DNA of 64,000 nucleotides from Pseudomonas sp. PICF141 (GTDB lineage Bacteria; Pseudomonadota; Gammaproteobacteria; Pseudomonadales; Pseudomonadaceae), in assembly GCF_002286815.1 (NCBI RefSeq), contig NZ_MUNM01000024.1:109196-173195 (forward strand), written 5' to 3'. Under the pieces are notes generated by a model, which saw nothing but the letters and a program-made list of their open reading frames with translations, did not search any database and was not told the origin of the DNA. A program made the translations under genes and the position numbers. Positions 1 through 8,675 of the stretch are shown here, in pieces; position 1 is the first letter of the stretch, and every line of letters starts with the position of its first letter.

Positions 1-490
1 TGGCACGTTCACATTCACTCAACAGGGCGAACAGAAGAACACCGGGCTGGAGCTCTCGGCCAATGGCTGGGCCAGCCAGCGCCTGCAGATCGCCGCCAGT
101 GTCGCGGCGATTCGCGCGCGGGTCACCGACAGCGGCACGCCAGCCTATGAAGGCCACCAGGCAATCAACGTTCCGACCCTGCGCGCCAACCTCTACGGTG
201 ACTACGCCCTGCCCTGGCTCGATGGCCTGGCGCTGCTCGGTGGCGTGCAGTACAGCGCCAGCAAGTACGCCAACCGCCAAGGTGAAGTGCAGACCGGGGC
301 CTACGCCATCTTCAACATCGGCAGCCGCTACAGCACTCGCATCGACGGATATGACACGGTGTTCCGCCTGACCGTGGACAACCTGTTCGACAAACGCTAC
401 TGGCGCGATGCCGGTGAATACATGGGCGACGGCTACCTGTTCCAGGGCGCGCCACTGACCGCCCGGCTGAGCGCCTCGATCAACTTCTAG
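1..490 (+). CDS. TonB-dependent siderophore receptor, C-terminal part (5' end outside window)
   Basis: The reading frame is open from base 2 to the TAG at 488-490, so about 162 C-terminal residues are visible. They show the end of a TonB-dependent receptor barrel: alternating amphipathic strands, the conserved VDNLFDKRYW block that precedes the last strands, and a terminal strand ending LSASINF with the C-terminal aromatic residue needed for outer-membrane assembly. The family imports ferric siderophores across the outer membrane using TonB/ExbBD energy. The plug and signal peptide lie upstream of the window, so the ligand cannot be judged. The stop overlaps by 4 bp the end of the convergent small gene at 487-816. 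Confidence 0.85.
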   Translation, partial: GTFTFTQQGEQKNTGLELSANGWASQRLQIAASVAAIRARVTDSGTPAYEGHQAINVPTLRANLYGDYALPWLDGLALLGGVQYSASKYANRQGEVQTGAYAIFNIGSRYSTRIDGYDTVFRLTVDNLFDKRYWRDAGEYMGDGYLFQGAPLTARLSASINF

Positions 491-816
491 CGTCGGGCCA
501 ACTCATGCCGGATGCACTGCTCGTAATACGTTTGCTTGATCGCAGCCGGCTTGAGACGCGAGGCACTGTTATAGGTTTGTTCGGTGATCCCCATGGCCGT
601 CATGCGCATCCACGGCCGGGGGAATTTTCGCGACTGCAGTTTCTTGCGTGCCCCGTAAAGCGTGAAACCGGAAAGCTTCGCCGCTTGTGCATCTGCGGCG
701 ATGTCCGAGCCCCAACTGCAGACGAAACGACTGTTCTTGCTCAAGTCCTTTGCCTGAGCCTCCAGCGAGAGTGTCACCAAGGCAAATGTCGCAGCCATCC
801 ATACCAAAGTCCGCAT
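487..816 (-). CDS. small secreted protein of unknown function
   Basis: 109 residues with a clear N-terminal signal peptide (MRTLVWMAATFALVTLSLEA, cleavage near AQA-KD). The mature part is short, basic and has two cysteines (in FVCSWG and YEQCIRH), which could form a disulfide in the periplasm. I do not recognise a family. The ATG at 816 has only a weak AGG-type ribosome site. The gene converges on the upstream receptor and overlaps its stop codon by 4 bp. Signal peptide and codon pattern make it a likely real gene; the function is unknown. Confidence 0.6.
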   Translation of the reverse strand: MRTLVWMAATFALVTLSLEAQAKDLSKNSRFVCSWGSDIAADAQAAKLSGFTLYGARKKLQSRKFPRPWMRMTAMGITEQTYNSASRLKPAAIKQTYYEQCIRHELARR

Positions 817-857
817 ATCGCCGATGCCTAACCTTTTGAAAAGAAAGCAAGTTTGAC

Positions 858-936
858 AACGAAACGGAAATCGGGGGGCCAGCAGTTCGCCTCATTCTCA
901 TCTGTTTTTTGCCCCGAACGGCACCGCCGTTTCGTT
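858..936. repeat. 10-bp inverted repeat with 59-bp spacer
   Basis: AACGAAACGG at 858-867 is exactly repeated in inverted orientation (CCGTTTCGTT) at 927-936. It lies in the 238-bp gap between the divergent small secreted gene and the homospermidine synthase gene. It could be a pair of operator half-sites or the base of an RNA stem. No known regulator site is recognised. Confidence 0.4.
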
Positions 937-1054
937 GACGGCGTGCGAAAATTTTTTGAGCTTTAACTGAGCCTTGCAGTCTCTAATTTGAGAGCGTCGT
1001 GGTCAGCGACAGGTCATTTGCGGCGAGCGCGCGGTCAGCCGGTGGAGGCTAGCG

Positions 1055-2479
1055 ATGTCGGATCTTGAGCATGTCATTCAGCCCTTTGATGCCCGGTTGG
1101 TGATGATCGGCTCTGGCTGTATCGGAAAAGGTGTACTCCCGTTGTTGTTGCGCCATCTTGTGCTTGAACCGCAACGCCTGTTGATCCTCAGCCCCGATGA
1201 CGATGGCCGTTTACTCGCACAGGAATTTGGCGTTGCCCACCAAGCCGAGCAACTGGACCAGAACAATTACGAGACGGTGCTGGACCCGCTGTTGAGCGCT
1301 GGCGACTTCCTGCTCAACCTCTCGGTGGGCGTATCGAGCCTGTCCCTGATTCAGTTCGCCCAGCGTAAAGGCGTGCTGTATCTGGACACCTGTATCGAGC
1401 CGTGGGAAGGCGGTTACACCGCCCCCGACAAATCCCTGTCCGAAAGATCCAACTATGCATTGAGGGAGGCGGCACTTCAGCTTCGCAGGGAAAGTGCGCA
1501 AGGTCTGTCCACCGCTGTCTTGACCCACGGAGCCAATCCGGGGCTGGTGTCGCACCTGATCAAGCAGGCACTGGTCAATCTCGCTGAAGAGTTGGGTGAC
1601 ACAACGCCGCAACCCACGACGCGCGAAGAATGGGCGCAGTTGGCCAACCGCCTGAATATCCGCTGCATTCACATCGCCGAACGCGATTCGCAGTTTTCAT
1701 CGAAACACAAAATTGCCGATGAGTTCGTCAACACCTGGTCCGTGGACGGCTTCATCAGTGAAGGCAGCCAGCCAGCGGAGTTGGGTTGGGGCAGCCATGA
1801 GAAAGCGCTGCCCGAGGATGGCTATTACCACGCCTTCGGGTGTCAGGCCGGGATCTACCTGCAACGTCCCGGTGCCTCCACGCGGGTTCGAACCTGGACA
1901 CCCTCGACGGGTCCCACCCATGGGCTGCTCGTGACCCACAACGAAGCCTTGTCGATTGCCGACTACCTGACCCTTGGCCAGGGAAGGCAACCGACTTACC
2001 GGCCGACTGTCCACTACGCTTATAGGCCTTGTGACGACGCCTTGCTCTCGGTGCATGAACTCGCCGAGCGCAACTGGAAACCCCAGAGCGGCCAGCGTCT
2101 GCTCGATGACGAAATCCTCGACGGCAGCGACGAACTCGGCGTGCTGCTGATGGGGCATGCCAGAAACAGTTATTGGTATGGCTCGCGCCTATCAATCCAG
2201 CAAGCCCGGGCTCTGTGCCCCTATAACAGCGCCACCAGCCTGCAAGTGACGGCGGGAGTGCTGGCCGGCGTGATCTGGGCCATTCGCAATCCACAACGCG
2301 GCATTGTCGAACCGGATGAATTGCCCTTCAGGGAAATCCTGCAGATCTGCATGCCTTACCTTGGCAAGGTAGAAGGCATTTATTCCGACTGGACGCCGCT
2401 TACCGGACGTCACTCATTGATGCCCGAGCAGACCGATGAGTCCGATCCATGGCAATTCGTGAACGTCAGGATCACATGA
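1055..2479 (+). CDS. hss: homospermidine synthase
   Basis: 474 residues, the usual length for bacterial homospermidine synthase of the saccharopine-dehydrogenase-like fold. The enzyme makes homospermidine from putrescine (or putrescine plus spermidine) with NAD as a prosthetic group. Visible family blocks are the N-terminal Rossmann motif VMIGSGCIGKGVLPLL, LDTCIEPWEGGY, SNYALRE, HGANPGLVSHLIKQAL, TTREEWA, HIAERD, NTWSVDGF, QPAELGWG, RVRTWTP, LVTHNE, VHYAYRPC, DELGVLLMGH, YWYGS and a C-terminal SDPWQF. The ATG at 1055 follows GGTGGAGG by 7 bases. It is monocistronic and no polyamine genes adjoin it. Confidence 0.93.
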   Translation: MSDLEHVIQPFDARLVMIGSGCIGKGVLPLLLRHLVLEPQRLLILSPDDDGRLLAQEFGVAHQAEQLDQNNYETVLDPLLSAGDFLLNLSVGVSSLSLIQFAQRKGVLYLDTCIEPWEGGYTAPDKSLSERSNYALREAALQLRRESAQGLSTAVLTHGANPGLVSHLIKQALVNLAEELGDTTPQPTTREEWAQLANRLNIRCIHIAERDSQFSSKHKIADEFVNTWSVDGFISEGSQPAELGWGSHEKALPEDGYYHAFGCQAGIYLQRPGASTRVRTWTPSTGPTHGLLVTHNEALSIADYLTLGQGRQPTYRPTVHYAYRPCDDALLSVHELAERNWKPQSGQRLLDDEILDGSDELGVLLMGHARNSYWYGSRLSIQQARALCPYNSATSLQVTAGVLAGVIWAIRNPQRGIVEPDELPFREILQICMPYLGKVEGIYSDWTPLTGRHSLMPEQTDESDPWQFVNVRIT

Positions 2480-2515
2480 AGGCCTGACGTGGTTTGCTCC
2501 ACGCCAGGCAACGAC

Positions 2516-3220
2516 TCAAATGCCGGAACCGTTCTGAAAGGAGTCGCCCGAACCGGACTCTCTTTGCCAGGCCCGGTGCAGAAGATCGATGACCTCTTCG
2601 TCGGATGTCTGCGAAAAATCCGTGTACCAATGACCGATCGAAATCATCCAGTCGGGGATGAGCGGGCAAATCAGTTCGTCCACTTCATCGCGCAGCGCCT
2701 CTGCCGTCTCCTGCGGTGCCACCGGCACGGCAACAACGATGCGCGATGGCGCTTGCAGGCGCGCGGCCTGTATCGCGGCCATCATCGTGGCGCCTGTCGC
2801 CAGGCCGTCATCGATCAGAATCACCACCTGATCCTTGAGCGCCACAGGTGCACGGGATGCCCGGTATAGCTTCTCGCGACGTGATAACTCCTGGGCTTCC
2901 TTTGCCACCACGATATCGAGCGTTCGTTGATCAATACCGTTAGCCCGCAGCGCATCTTCGTTGACGATTTGTATGCCACCGCTGGCAATCGCGCCCATGG
3001 CGAACTCCTGGTGGGACGGTACGCCCAGCTTGCGCACCAGCATCAGGTCCAGACGAACCTCCAGGGCCGTGGCGACTTCATAGGCCACCGGAACGCCGCC
3101 ACGGGGTAAGGCGAGAACGATGACATTGGCTCTTTTAGCGTATTTGAGCAACGGCTCCACCAAGCCTCGGCCGGCTTCCACCCGGTCATGCAAGATGGTT
3201 TGCAATGAAGGACTAGTCAT
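2516..3220 (-). CDS. phosphoribosyltransferase-domain protein
   Basis: 234 residues from the ATG at 3220, chosen because AGGGAGG lies 7 bases upstream; a TTG 10 codons further out has no such site. The type I phosphoribosyltransferase fold is shown by an early ALPRGGVPVAYEVA loop and the PRPP-binding motif VVILIDDGLATGATM near residue 120. The C-terminal half holds a conserved Trp/Tyr-rich segment (IGHWYTDFSQTSDEEV). Family members are often annotated only as predicted PRTases and the acceptor substrate is unknown. It lies 81 bp downstream of the universal stress protein gene on the same strand and is probably co-transcribed, so it may be part of an Anr-controlled low-oxygen response. Confidence 0.85.
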   Translation of the reverse strand: MTSPSLQTILHDRVEAGRGLVEPLLKYAKRANVIVLALPRGGVPVAYEVATALEVRLDLMLVRKLGVPSHQEFAMGAIASGGIQIVNEDALRANGIDQRTLDIVVAKEAQELSRREKLYRASRAPVALKDQVVILIDDGLATGATMMAAIQAARLQAPSRIVVAVPVAPQETAEALRDEVDELICPLIPDWMISIGHWYTDFSQTSDEEVIDLLHRAWQRESGSGDSFQNGSGI

Positions 3221-3301
3221 TTGAAAACCTCCCTGGGGCAGGAACCCCAAAAATGGGCATTCGTTTGACGGCGGCCATCATTCCGATTGGGGCGCCCGCC
3301 C

Positions 3302-4189
3302 CTAGACCGCCAGAATGCTGCAAGGCACCTGATACAGGATATGTTCGGTCGTGCTGCCAAGCAGCCGCTCCAGGCCACGGTATTGGGTTCTGCCCACCAC
3401 GACCACATCCATCTGATGCTGGTGGGCGAATTCGCTCAGCACCGAGACAGGGTGACCCATGATGAAATGCCGACAGTCAGAGGGTACGCCGAACCGACCG
3501 GCCAGCTTGAGAAAAGCCTTTTCCAGATCGCTGCGCAGTTCACGGGTGAGTTGCGCGAGCGTCAAATCACCGCCCATATCCGCCAGAAAAGCGGCCGAAA
3601 TGTCACAGGCGTACAACAGATGCAACTCGGCATTGCACTGCAGTGCCAGGCCCGACGCCTGCAAGATGATCCGGTCATTGAGTTCACCGTTGGACGGCTC
3701 GGTATCCGATATGTCAACCGCGGCCACCACCTTCTGCGGCAAGGCATGGCCTTCACCCCCCACCAGATAGACCGGTACCGGACAATGGCGCAACAAACGC
3801 CAATCCAGCGGTGTGAAGAATGCGCGTTTGAGCACGGGTTCATGCTGCACTTGCTTGATCAACAGATCGGGCTGCATGTGCGTGACATGGTCAAGAATGT
3901 CCTGGCGCATGTTGTCGGCCCATGCAACTTCGGTTGTCACCTCAATTCCCCGGCCTCGCATCTTTTCCGCTTGTTCATCGAGCCAGTCGCGGTGTTCCTG
4001 CAGGTAGGTTGCCCGAGCCATTTTGCGGTCGCCTTCTTCGAGCAGCGACAGAATATCCAACGAGGGGATCAGGCCGGCAATGTGCAAGCTCGCCCCGCTG
4101 GCCTTGGCCAGGGCGGCGCCATGGTTTATCGCAGGTGAATGGCGCAGCAACGGGTTGATGACCATTAATAACCGTTGATACTGGCTCAT
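3302..4189 (-). CDS. tandem universal stress protein (UspE-like)
   Basis: 295 residues from the ATG at 4189, preceded by GGAGG. There are two consecutive UspA domains. The first (about residues 3-145) starts YQRLLMVINPLLRHSPAI. The second (about 150-295) carries KVVAAVDISDTEP and the family's C-terminal block GHPVSVLSEFAHQHQMDVVVVGRTQYRGLERLLGST, which resembles the nucleotide-binding G-x2-G-x9-G(S/T) motif. Tandem USPs in pseudomonads are linked to survival under anaerobic or energy stress. A perfect Anr/FNR box is centred 93 bp upstream of the start. It is probably the first gene of an operon with the phosphoribosyltransferase. Confidence 0.88.
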   Translation of the reverse strand: MSQYQRLLMVINPLLRHSPAINHGAALAKASGASLHIAGLIPSLDILSLLEEGDRKMARATYLQEHRDWLDEQAEKMRGRGIEVTTEVAWADNMRQDILDHVTHMQPDLLIKQVQHEPVLKRAFFTPLDWRLLRHCPVPVYLVGGEGHALPQKVVAAVDISDTEPSNGELNDRIILQASGLALQCNAELHLLYACDISAAFLADMGGDLTLAQLTRELRSDLEKAFLKLAGRFGVPSDCRHFIMGHPVSVLSEFAHQHQMDVVVVGRTQYRGLERLLGSTTEHILYQVPCSILAV

Positions 4190-4275
4190 GGGCAGCCTCC
4201 AGACAGGTTGATCCTCGACGCCGGCTCGAGAATCCAGCATCAGGCCCAGATTCGTCCCTTAAAGCTCCTTAAGCG

Positions 4276-4289
4276 TTGATTTATATCAA
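4276..4289 (-). promoter_or_regulatory. Anr/FNR box
   Basis: TTGATTTATATCAA matches the Anr/FNR consensus TTGAT-N4-ATCAA at all ten defined positions. If centred at -41.5, the usp transcript would start near 4241, about 52 nt before its ATG. The -10 at that spacing is weak. The other neighbouring start (DUF3422, 4483, plus strand) is 194 bp away, so usp is the likelier target. Confidence 0.8.
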
Positions 4290-4482
4290 CTCCCTTGAAC
4301 GAGGCATTGAAAGGGCCACTTGAAAAGAATAGTTCACAACGCTGCTGTGCATCCCCTGGCAGGCTCTTACGCGATGGCCGTTCGCCTGAAAATGGCATTG
4401 GGCAATCGCCGGTTTGGGTTTGTGACTCGGGTATTCATCAACCAGTCCCAAGAACAAACAACTCCAACATGGCCCAAACAGC

Positions 4483-5706
4483 ATGCACCCGCAAAGACTG
4501 ATCCTGCACAACGAGTTGCACGCGCGCCCGTCCCTGTATTTCGATGAGCCCGCCCATGTGTTTCACCTGGCGTTTCTGGCGAACGACGGGCAGTGCGACA
4601 CCCTGCTGAGTCGCTGCTGCCCCGGCCCGGTCGACCCGGATGCAGCCCAGGGCATTACCGAGCTGGAGGGCCATGCCCTGAAATGGGAACGGCACGCAGA
4701 ATTCCTGACGCTGACGCTGGTGGTGCCCTCCTCCAGTCAGGAGCCATGCTGGAGCCTGCCACCCAGAGCCTTGATGGACCGGGTCGAGCCGTTCATGCAG
4801 CACGTGATCAACGCTGTGCAGATTGTGGTGCGCACCGATACGTCTTTTTCCGGCGATCTGTCCGTTTATGGATTCAAGGATCCCAGCGGCTCTTGCATCG
4901 GCGGTGGCGATGCGACGGTCTGGAGCGATTTTCGCCTGAACGAGGACGGCACCAACCGTTTTCTTTTCGTGAACAAACGCCTGAATGCCTATCGCCTGGG
5001 ACGGATGATCCGCCGTCTGCTGGAGATCGAAACCTACCGAATGATGGCTTCGCTTTCACTCATCACCGCGAAAGCCTTGAGCACCCAGCTCAACGTCTTC
5101 GACAAGACCCTGGTCAACCTTTCCGAACGCAACGCCGGCCCCGATACCGGAAATGCAAAAGCGTTGCTGACCGATATTGCCAACCTGTCGGCGCAAGTGG
5201 TCAGCAGCAATGCAAAAACCCGACACCGCTTCAGCGCCACTCAAGCCTATGCACAGCTGGTTTTCGAACGCTTGGGCGAACTGCGCGAAAGTCATGTGGG
5301 TGATTGCCAGCGACTGGGTGTCTTCATCGAAAGGCGCTTCAAACCCACGGTCAGGTACTGCGCCGTCACCGAACAACGCCTGGAGCAACTGGCCGAGAGC
5401 GTGGCCAACCTCGGGGACTTGTTGCAGGCCCGTGTCCAGGTCGAAATGGAAGAGCAGAACTCGGAAATCCTGAAGAGCCTCAACGCCCGCGCCGATACTC
5501 AAATCAAAATCCAGCGTGCCGTCGAAGGCTTGTCGATTATCGCCATCACCTATTATCTGTTGAGCCTGTTCAAGCTGTTTTACTCGGGACTGCACGTCAT
5601 GGGCGCAGGCATTTCCGCCAGAGACGCCCTGCTGGCCATGACCCCGCTTGCGCTCTGCGTCCTGCTGTTTATTTTGCTCAGGATCAGGAAGGCCAAGGAG
5701 CACTGA
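4483..5706 (+). CDS. DUF3422 family membrane protein
   Basis: 407 residues. The N-terminus HPQRLILHNELHARPS is the DUF3422 signature. The middle is largely helical, with a probable coiled coil around residues 215-345. Two C-terminal hydrophobic segments (IIAITYYLLSLFKLFYSGL and ALLAMTPLALCVLLFILL) should anchor it in the inner membrane with most of the protein cytoplasmic. The role of the family is not established. No strong ribosome site precedes the ATG at 4483, so the exact start is less certain. It stands alone between the Anr-box region and a convergent isomerase gene. Confidence 0.82.
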   Translation: MHPQRLILHNELHARPSLYFDEPAHVFHLAFLANDGQCDTLLSRCCPGPVDPDAAQGITELEGHALKWERHAEFLTLTLVVPSSSQEPCWSLPPRALMDRVEPFMQHVINAVQIVVRTDTSFSGDLSVYGFKDPSGSCIGGGDATVWSDFRLNEDGTNRFLFVNKRLNAYRLGRMIRRLLEIETYRMMASLSLITAKALSTQLNVFDKTLVNLSERNAGPDTGNAKALLTDIANLSAQVVSSNAKTRHRFSATQAYAQLVFERLGELRESHVGDCQRLGVFIERRFKPTVRYCAVTEQRLEQLAESVANLGDLLQARVQVEMEEQNSEILKSLNARADTQIKIQRAVEGLSIIAITYYLLSLFKLFYSGLHVMGAGISARDALLAMTPLALCVLLFILLRIRKAKEH

Positions 5707-5769
5707 TACTGCACTCAATCGTGCGTGGGCGGTCTGGCCACTTTGCGGTAGGTCGCACCGTGCAAGACG

Positions 5770-6552
5770 TTAGCGCGCCTTCCAGTCCCGTAACCATTGC
5801 AAGCCGGCTGATGTGTTGCCATGCGGCCGGTATTCGCACCCAACCCAGCCGTCATAACCCAACTGGTCGATCAGCTCGAACAGGTAGGGATAGTTGACTT
5901 CGCCCTGGTCCGGTTCATGTCGATCCGGCACGCCGGCGATCTGGATATGGCCGATGCCGTGGAAATCCCGACGCAGTTTAGTGGCCAGGTCACCTTCGAC
6001 GATCTGGCAGTGGTAGCAGTCGAACTGAACCTTCAGGTTAGTGGCGCCCACTTCCTTGCAGATGGCCTGGGCCTGGTCCTGGCGGTTGAGAAAAAAGCCT
6101 GGCATGTCCCGCGTATTGATCGGCTCCAGAAGCACCGTGATGCCAACCTTGGCGGCCTGCGCGGTGGCGTACGCCAGGTTCTCCAGGTACACGCCGTGAT
6201 GCCGTGGGCGATCTGTTTCCGACGGCAGCAAGCCAGCCATCACATGGATGCGTGAGTTGCCCAGCACCGCGGCGTATTCCAGCGCGCGATCGAAACCGCT
6301 ACGAAATTCACTCTCCCGCCCCGGCAACGACACAGTGCCGCGCTCGCCCGCCGCCCAATCGCCGGGCGGCGCGTTGAACAGGGCCTGCACCAGGCCGTTG
6401 TCGCTCAAGCGCTGTTTGAGCTCCTGAGCGCTGTGGTCGTAGGGGAACAGGTATTCCACGGCGTCGAAACCATCGGCGGCAGCGGCGGCGAAACGGTCCA
6501 GAAACTCATGTTCCGGATAGAGCATGCTGAGGTTTGCAGCAAAGCGAGGCAT
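5770..6552 (-). CDS. hydroxypyruvate isomerase / 2-oxo-tetronate isomerase family protein
   Basis: 260 residues with the xylose-isomerase-like TIM barrel of the Hyi/OtnI family. Conserved blocks are [21 protein letters not shown] at the N-terminus, [21 protein letters not shown] (catalytic Glu), [13 protein letters not shown] (metal ligands), [18 protein letters not shown] and GCEYRP (second catalytic Glu). Hyi interconverts hydroxypyruvate and tartronate semialdehyde; OtnI acts on 2-oxo-tetronates. Neither gcl, glxR nor otn genes adjoin it, so the sequence does not decide between them. The ATG at 6552 follows TAGGAG by 5 bases. Confidence 0.88.
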   Translation of the reverse strand: MPRFAANLSMLYPEHEFLDRFAAAAADGFDAVEYLFPYDHSAQELKQRLSDNGLVQALFNAPPGDWAAGERGTVSLPGRESEFRSGFDRALEYAAVLGNSRIHVMAGLLPSETDRPRHHGVYLENLAYATAQAAKVGITVLLEPINTRDMPGFFLNRQDQAQAICKEVGATNLKVQFDCYHCQIVEGDLATKLRRDFHGIGHIQIAGVPDRHEPDQGEVNYPYLFELIDQLGYDGWVGCEYRPHGNTSAGLQWLRDWKAR

Positions 6553-6572
6553 GGTAGCTCCTATCTATGTTT

Positions 6573-6642
6573 TTGTAGGAGCCAGGCTTGCCGGCGAAGG
6601 CGATCTCAAGGACGCTTTCGCCGGCAAGCCGTGCTCCTACAG
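6573..6642. repeat. REP pair (REPIN-like), GGCTTGCCGGCGAA type
   Basis: Two inverted copies of a Pseudomonas REP sequence (core GGCTTGCCGGCGAA with flanking GTAGGAGC) at 6573-6602 and 6613-6642 form a long imperfect hairpin just upstream of the isomerase gene. Such elements are non-autonomous repeats mobilised by RAYT transposases; no RAYT gene is in this window. Confidence 0.8.
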
Positions 6643-6784
6643 GTGTCGATCGCGTCGACAATTTTCGTTAGACAAACGGCCAGATCAACAAGGTAATACC
6701 GAAACCCAATGTGCAGAGCAAGGTCGTCAACACCGTCCAGGTTCGCAAGCCACAGGCCACGACCATCGATGTGGTCGCGAGCTA

Positions 6785-6897
6785 TGGCGAAGGAGCTTGC
6801 CCCCGCCGGGCTGCGAAGCAGTCCTGAAAATCTCTGGTGTAGCAACGATTGTGTGAGCGCTACGCACTCAAACGGGGGCAAGCCCCCTCGCCACAGT
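6785..6897. repeat. REP pair, GGGGGCTTGCCCCC type
   Basis: A second REP class: GGCGAAGGAGCTTGCCCCCG (from 6786) faces an inverted CGGGGGCAAGCCCCCTCGCC (6873-6892). Between them lie smaller palindromes (CTGCGAAGCAG; GAGCGCTACGCACTC). Together with the first REP pair it fills most of the 384-bp gap between the isomerase and chemoreceptor genes. Nothing else was seen there. Confidence 0.75.
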
Positions 6898-6936
6898 TCA
6901 TCGTGTGCTGACTGACTTGAACGCTTTGGAGTCGGA

Positions 6937-8559
6937 CTAAATTTTGAAGCGCGCCACCGTCTGGTGCAGTGCGCCTGCCATCTGCGCCAGTTCCAGCCCG
7001 GCGCTGTCGGTATGCCGAGCACCCAACAAAACCTGTTCGGATAAGTTACGAATGCCCACCAGATTGCGATCCACCTCACGGGCGACCAAGGCCTGCTCTT
7101 CCGTGGCACTGGCAATCATCAGGTTGCGCTCGTTGATCTGGGAAATTGACCGGGTGATTTCTTCCAGCGCTTCGCCGGAGCGTTGCGCGACTTCCAGGGT
7201 TGTCTGCACCAGATGAGCACTGCTTTGCATGGCGGTCACGGCATGCCCGGTATCAACCCGAATATTGCCAATCATCTGTTCGATTTCCTGGGTCGACACC
7301 TGAGTGCGATGGGCCAGTGCCCGCACTTCATCGGCGACCACTGCGAAACCGCGTCCGGCATCACCGGCGCGGGCCGCTTCAATCGCTGCGTTGAGGGCCA
7401 GCAAATTGGTTTGCTCGGCGATGCTGCGAATCACATCCAGCACCGTGCTGATGTCCTGCACCCGCCCGGCCAATTGCTGGATACGCTGCGAAGTGTCGGT
7501 CATGCCGTGTGCCAGCGTACCTATCGAGGCCACCGTTTCCTGTACTTGATCACGACCGCGTTGCGCGGTTTGCTCGGACATCCGGGACGCTTCGCTGGTG
7601 CTGACCGCATTGCGCGCGACCTCGTCGACAGCCGCCGTCATTTGATTGACCGCTGCCGCTGCCTGTTCGATTTCCAGGCCCTGCAACTGCAAGCTGCTAC
7701 TGGTCTGGCTGCTGACTGCACTGAGTTCTTCACAGGAACTGGCCACCTGATCGACCGATGCCGCGATGTGCTTGACCATCGCGTTCAAGCTTTGCTGCAT
7801 CAGGTGCATGTTCATCATCACGCTGCCATCGGCACTGGCATTCACCGGCACTTGAATCGTCAGGTCGCCCTGCGCGATTTGATTCAACAGCCGTGCCGCA
7901 TCATCAGGCTCGCCACCCAAAGGCCGGCTCACACTGCGCGCAACAATGATCGCAGCAACGATGACCAGCACCAGGCAGAACAGGAACAGCCCGAACATGT
8001 TGCGCCGGGCATCGCTGTACAAGCGCTGCGCCGACAGTTCACGGTCGGTGAACATCCGTCCTTGCAGGGCCATCAGTTGATCCAGGCTTCTATAGACCTC
8101 GTGTTCTGCCGGGATAACCTTTTGTTTGAGCTGCGCCATAGCCTCTTCCAGAGCCCCTTGCCTGATCAGCACCTGTACTTGGGTGAATGCCGCAACGTAT
8201 GCCTCGCGGTTCTTTTTCAGGGTGGCATAAGTGGCTTTGCCTTCTGGCAAATTGAACAATGGCTCAAGCGTTTCGAGCGCCTGAGTGATTCGTTTTTTGG
8301 TGATATCAATGGCCTGCTGGACGTGCTGATTGTCTTTCTCGATGAGCAAGTCCCGCGTGTTCCTGGCGTTATCACGCACGCCAGTGGCGATGACCATGAT
8401 CGGCTCGATCTTTGGCCAGTCCTGTTTGACGATAATCACCGACTGTTCCTTGAGCGTTGCCAAATCGTGCAACGCATAAAACGCCATGCCCATCAGTGCC
8501 AACGGCGCAATTAAAAAACCGATGACGATGCGTTGTGCCGTGCTTGATTTGCCCATCAT
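6937..8559 (-). CDS. methyl-accepting chemotaxis protein
   Basis: 540 residues. The N-terminal membrane helix is at about 10-30. A helical periplasmic four-helix-bundle sensor follows (about 32-185), with the second membrane helix MFGLFLFCLVLVIVAAIIVA at about 188-207. A HAMP domain and the cytoplasmic methylated helices come next. The tip that contacts CheA/CheW contains IAEQTNLLALNAAIEAARAG and is fully conserved. It signals to the flagellar chemotaxis kinase; the ligand is not predictable. The C-terminus (VARFKI) has no CheR-binding pentapeptide. The start has GGGGA 5 bases upstream. It is monocistronic. Confidence 0.92.
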   Translation of the reverse strand: MMGKSSTAQRIVIGFLIAPLALMGMAFYALHDLATLKEQSVIIVKQDWPKIEPIMVIATGVRDNARNTRDLLIEKDNQHVQQAIDITKKRITQALETLEPLFNLPEGKATYATLKKNREAYVAAFTQVQVLIRQGALEEAMAQLKQKVIPAEHEVYRSLDQLMALQGRMFTDRELSAQRLYSDARRNMFGLFLFCLVLVIVAAIIVARSVSRPLGGEPDDAARLLNQIAQGDLTIQVPVNASADGSVMMNMHLMQQSLNAMVKHIAASVDQVASSCEELSAVSSQTSSSLQLQGLEIEQAAAAVNQMTAAVDEVARNAVSTSEASRMSEQTAQRGRDQVQETVASIGTLAHGMTDTSQRIQQLAGRVQDISTVLDVIRSIAEQTNLLALNAAIEAARAGDAGRGFAVVADEVRALAHRTQVSTQEIEQMIGNIRVDTGHAVTAMQSSAHLVQTTLEVAQRSGEALEEITRSISQINERNLMIASATEEQALVAREVDRNLVGIRNLSEQVLLGARHTDSAGLELAQMAGALHQTVARFKI

Positions 8560-8630
8560 TTATTCCCCGATTAATACCTGCCAAATGGGCAGCACAACAG
8601 ACGGTCGGCGGTCACCACCAACGGGTTCAT

Positions 8631-8675
8631 AAAACAAAAAAAACGCCTGAAACCTTTCGGTTCCAGGCGTCTTTG
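8631..8675 (-). terminator. strong intrinsic terminator, reading minus strand
   Basis: ACGCCTGAAACC and GGTTCCAGGCGT (8643-8670) form a 12-bp stem with one mismatch and a TTTC loop. Read on the minus strand it is followed by eight T residues and TTTT after one G. It lies about 370 bp beyond the end of the nearest minus-strand gene (receptor, 9039), so it may end that mRNA or an unannotated small RNA. No gene is convincing between 8676 and 9038. Confidence 0.75.

Noticed and set aside
7183..8514. 443-codon plus-strand open frame
   Set aside because: Antisense of the chemoreceptor gene; composition is that of a shadow frame.
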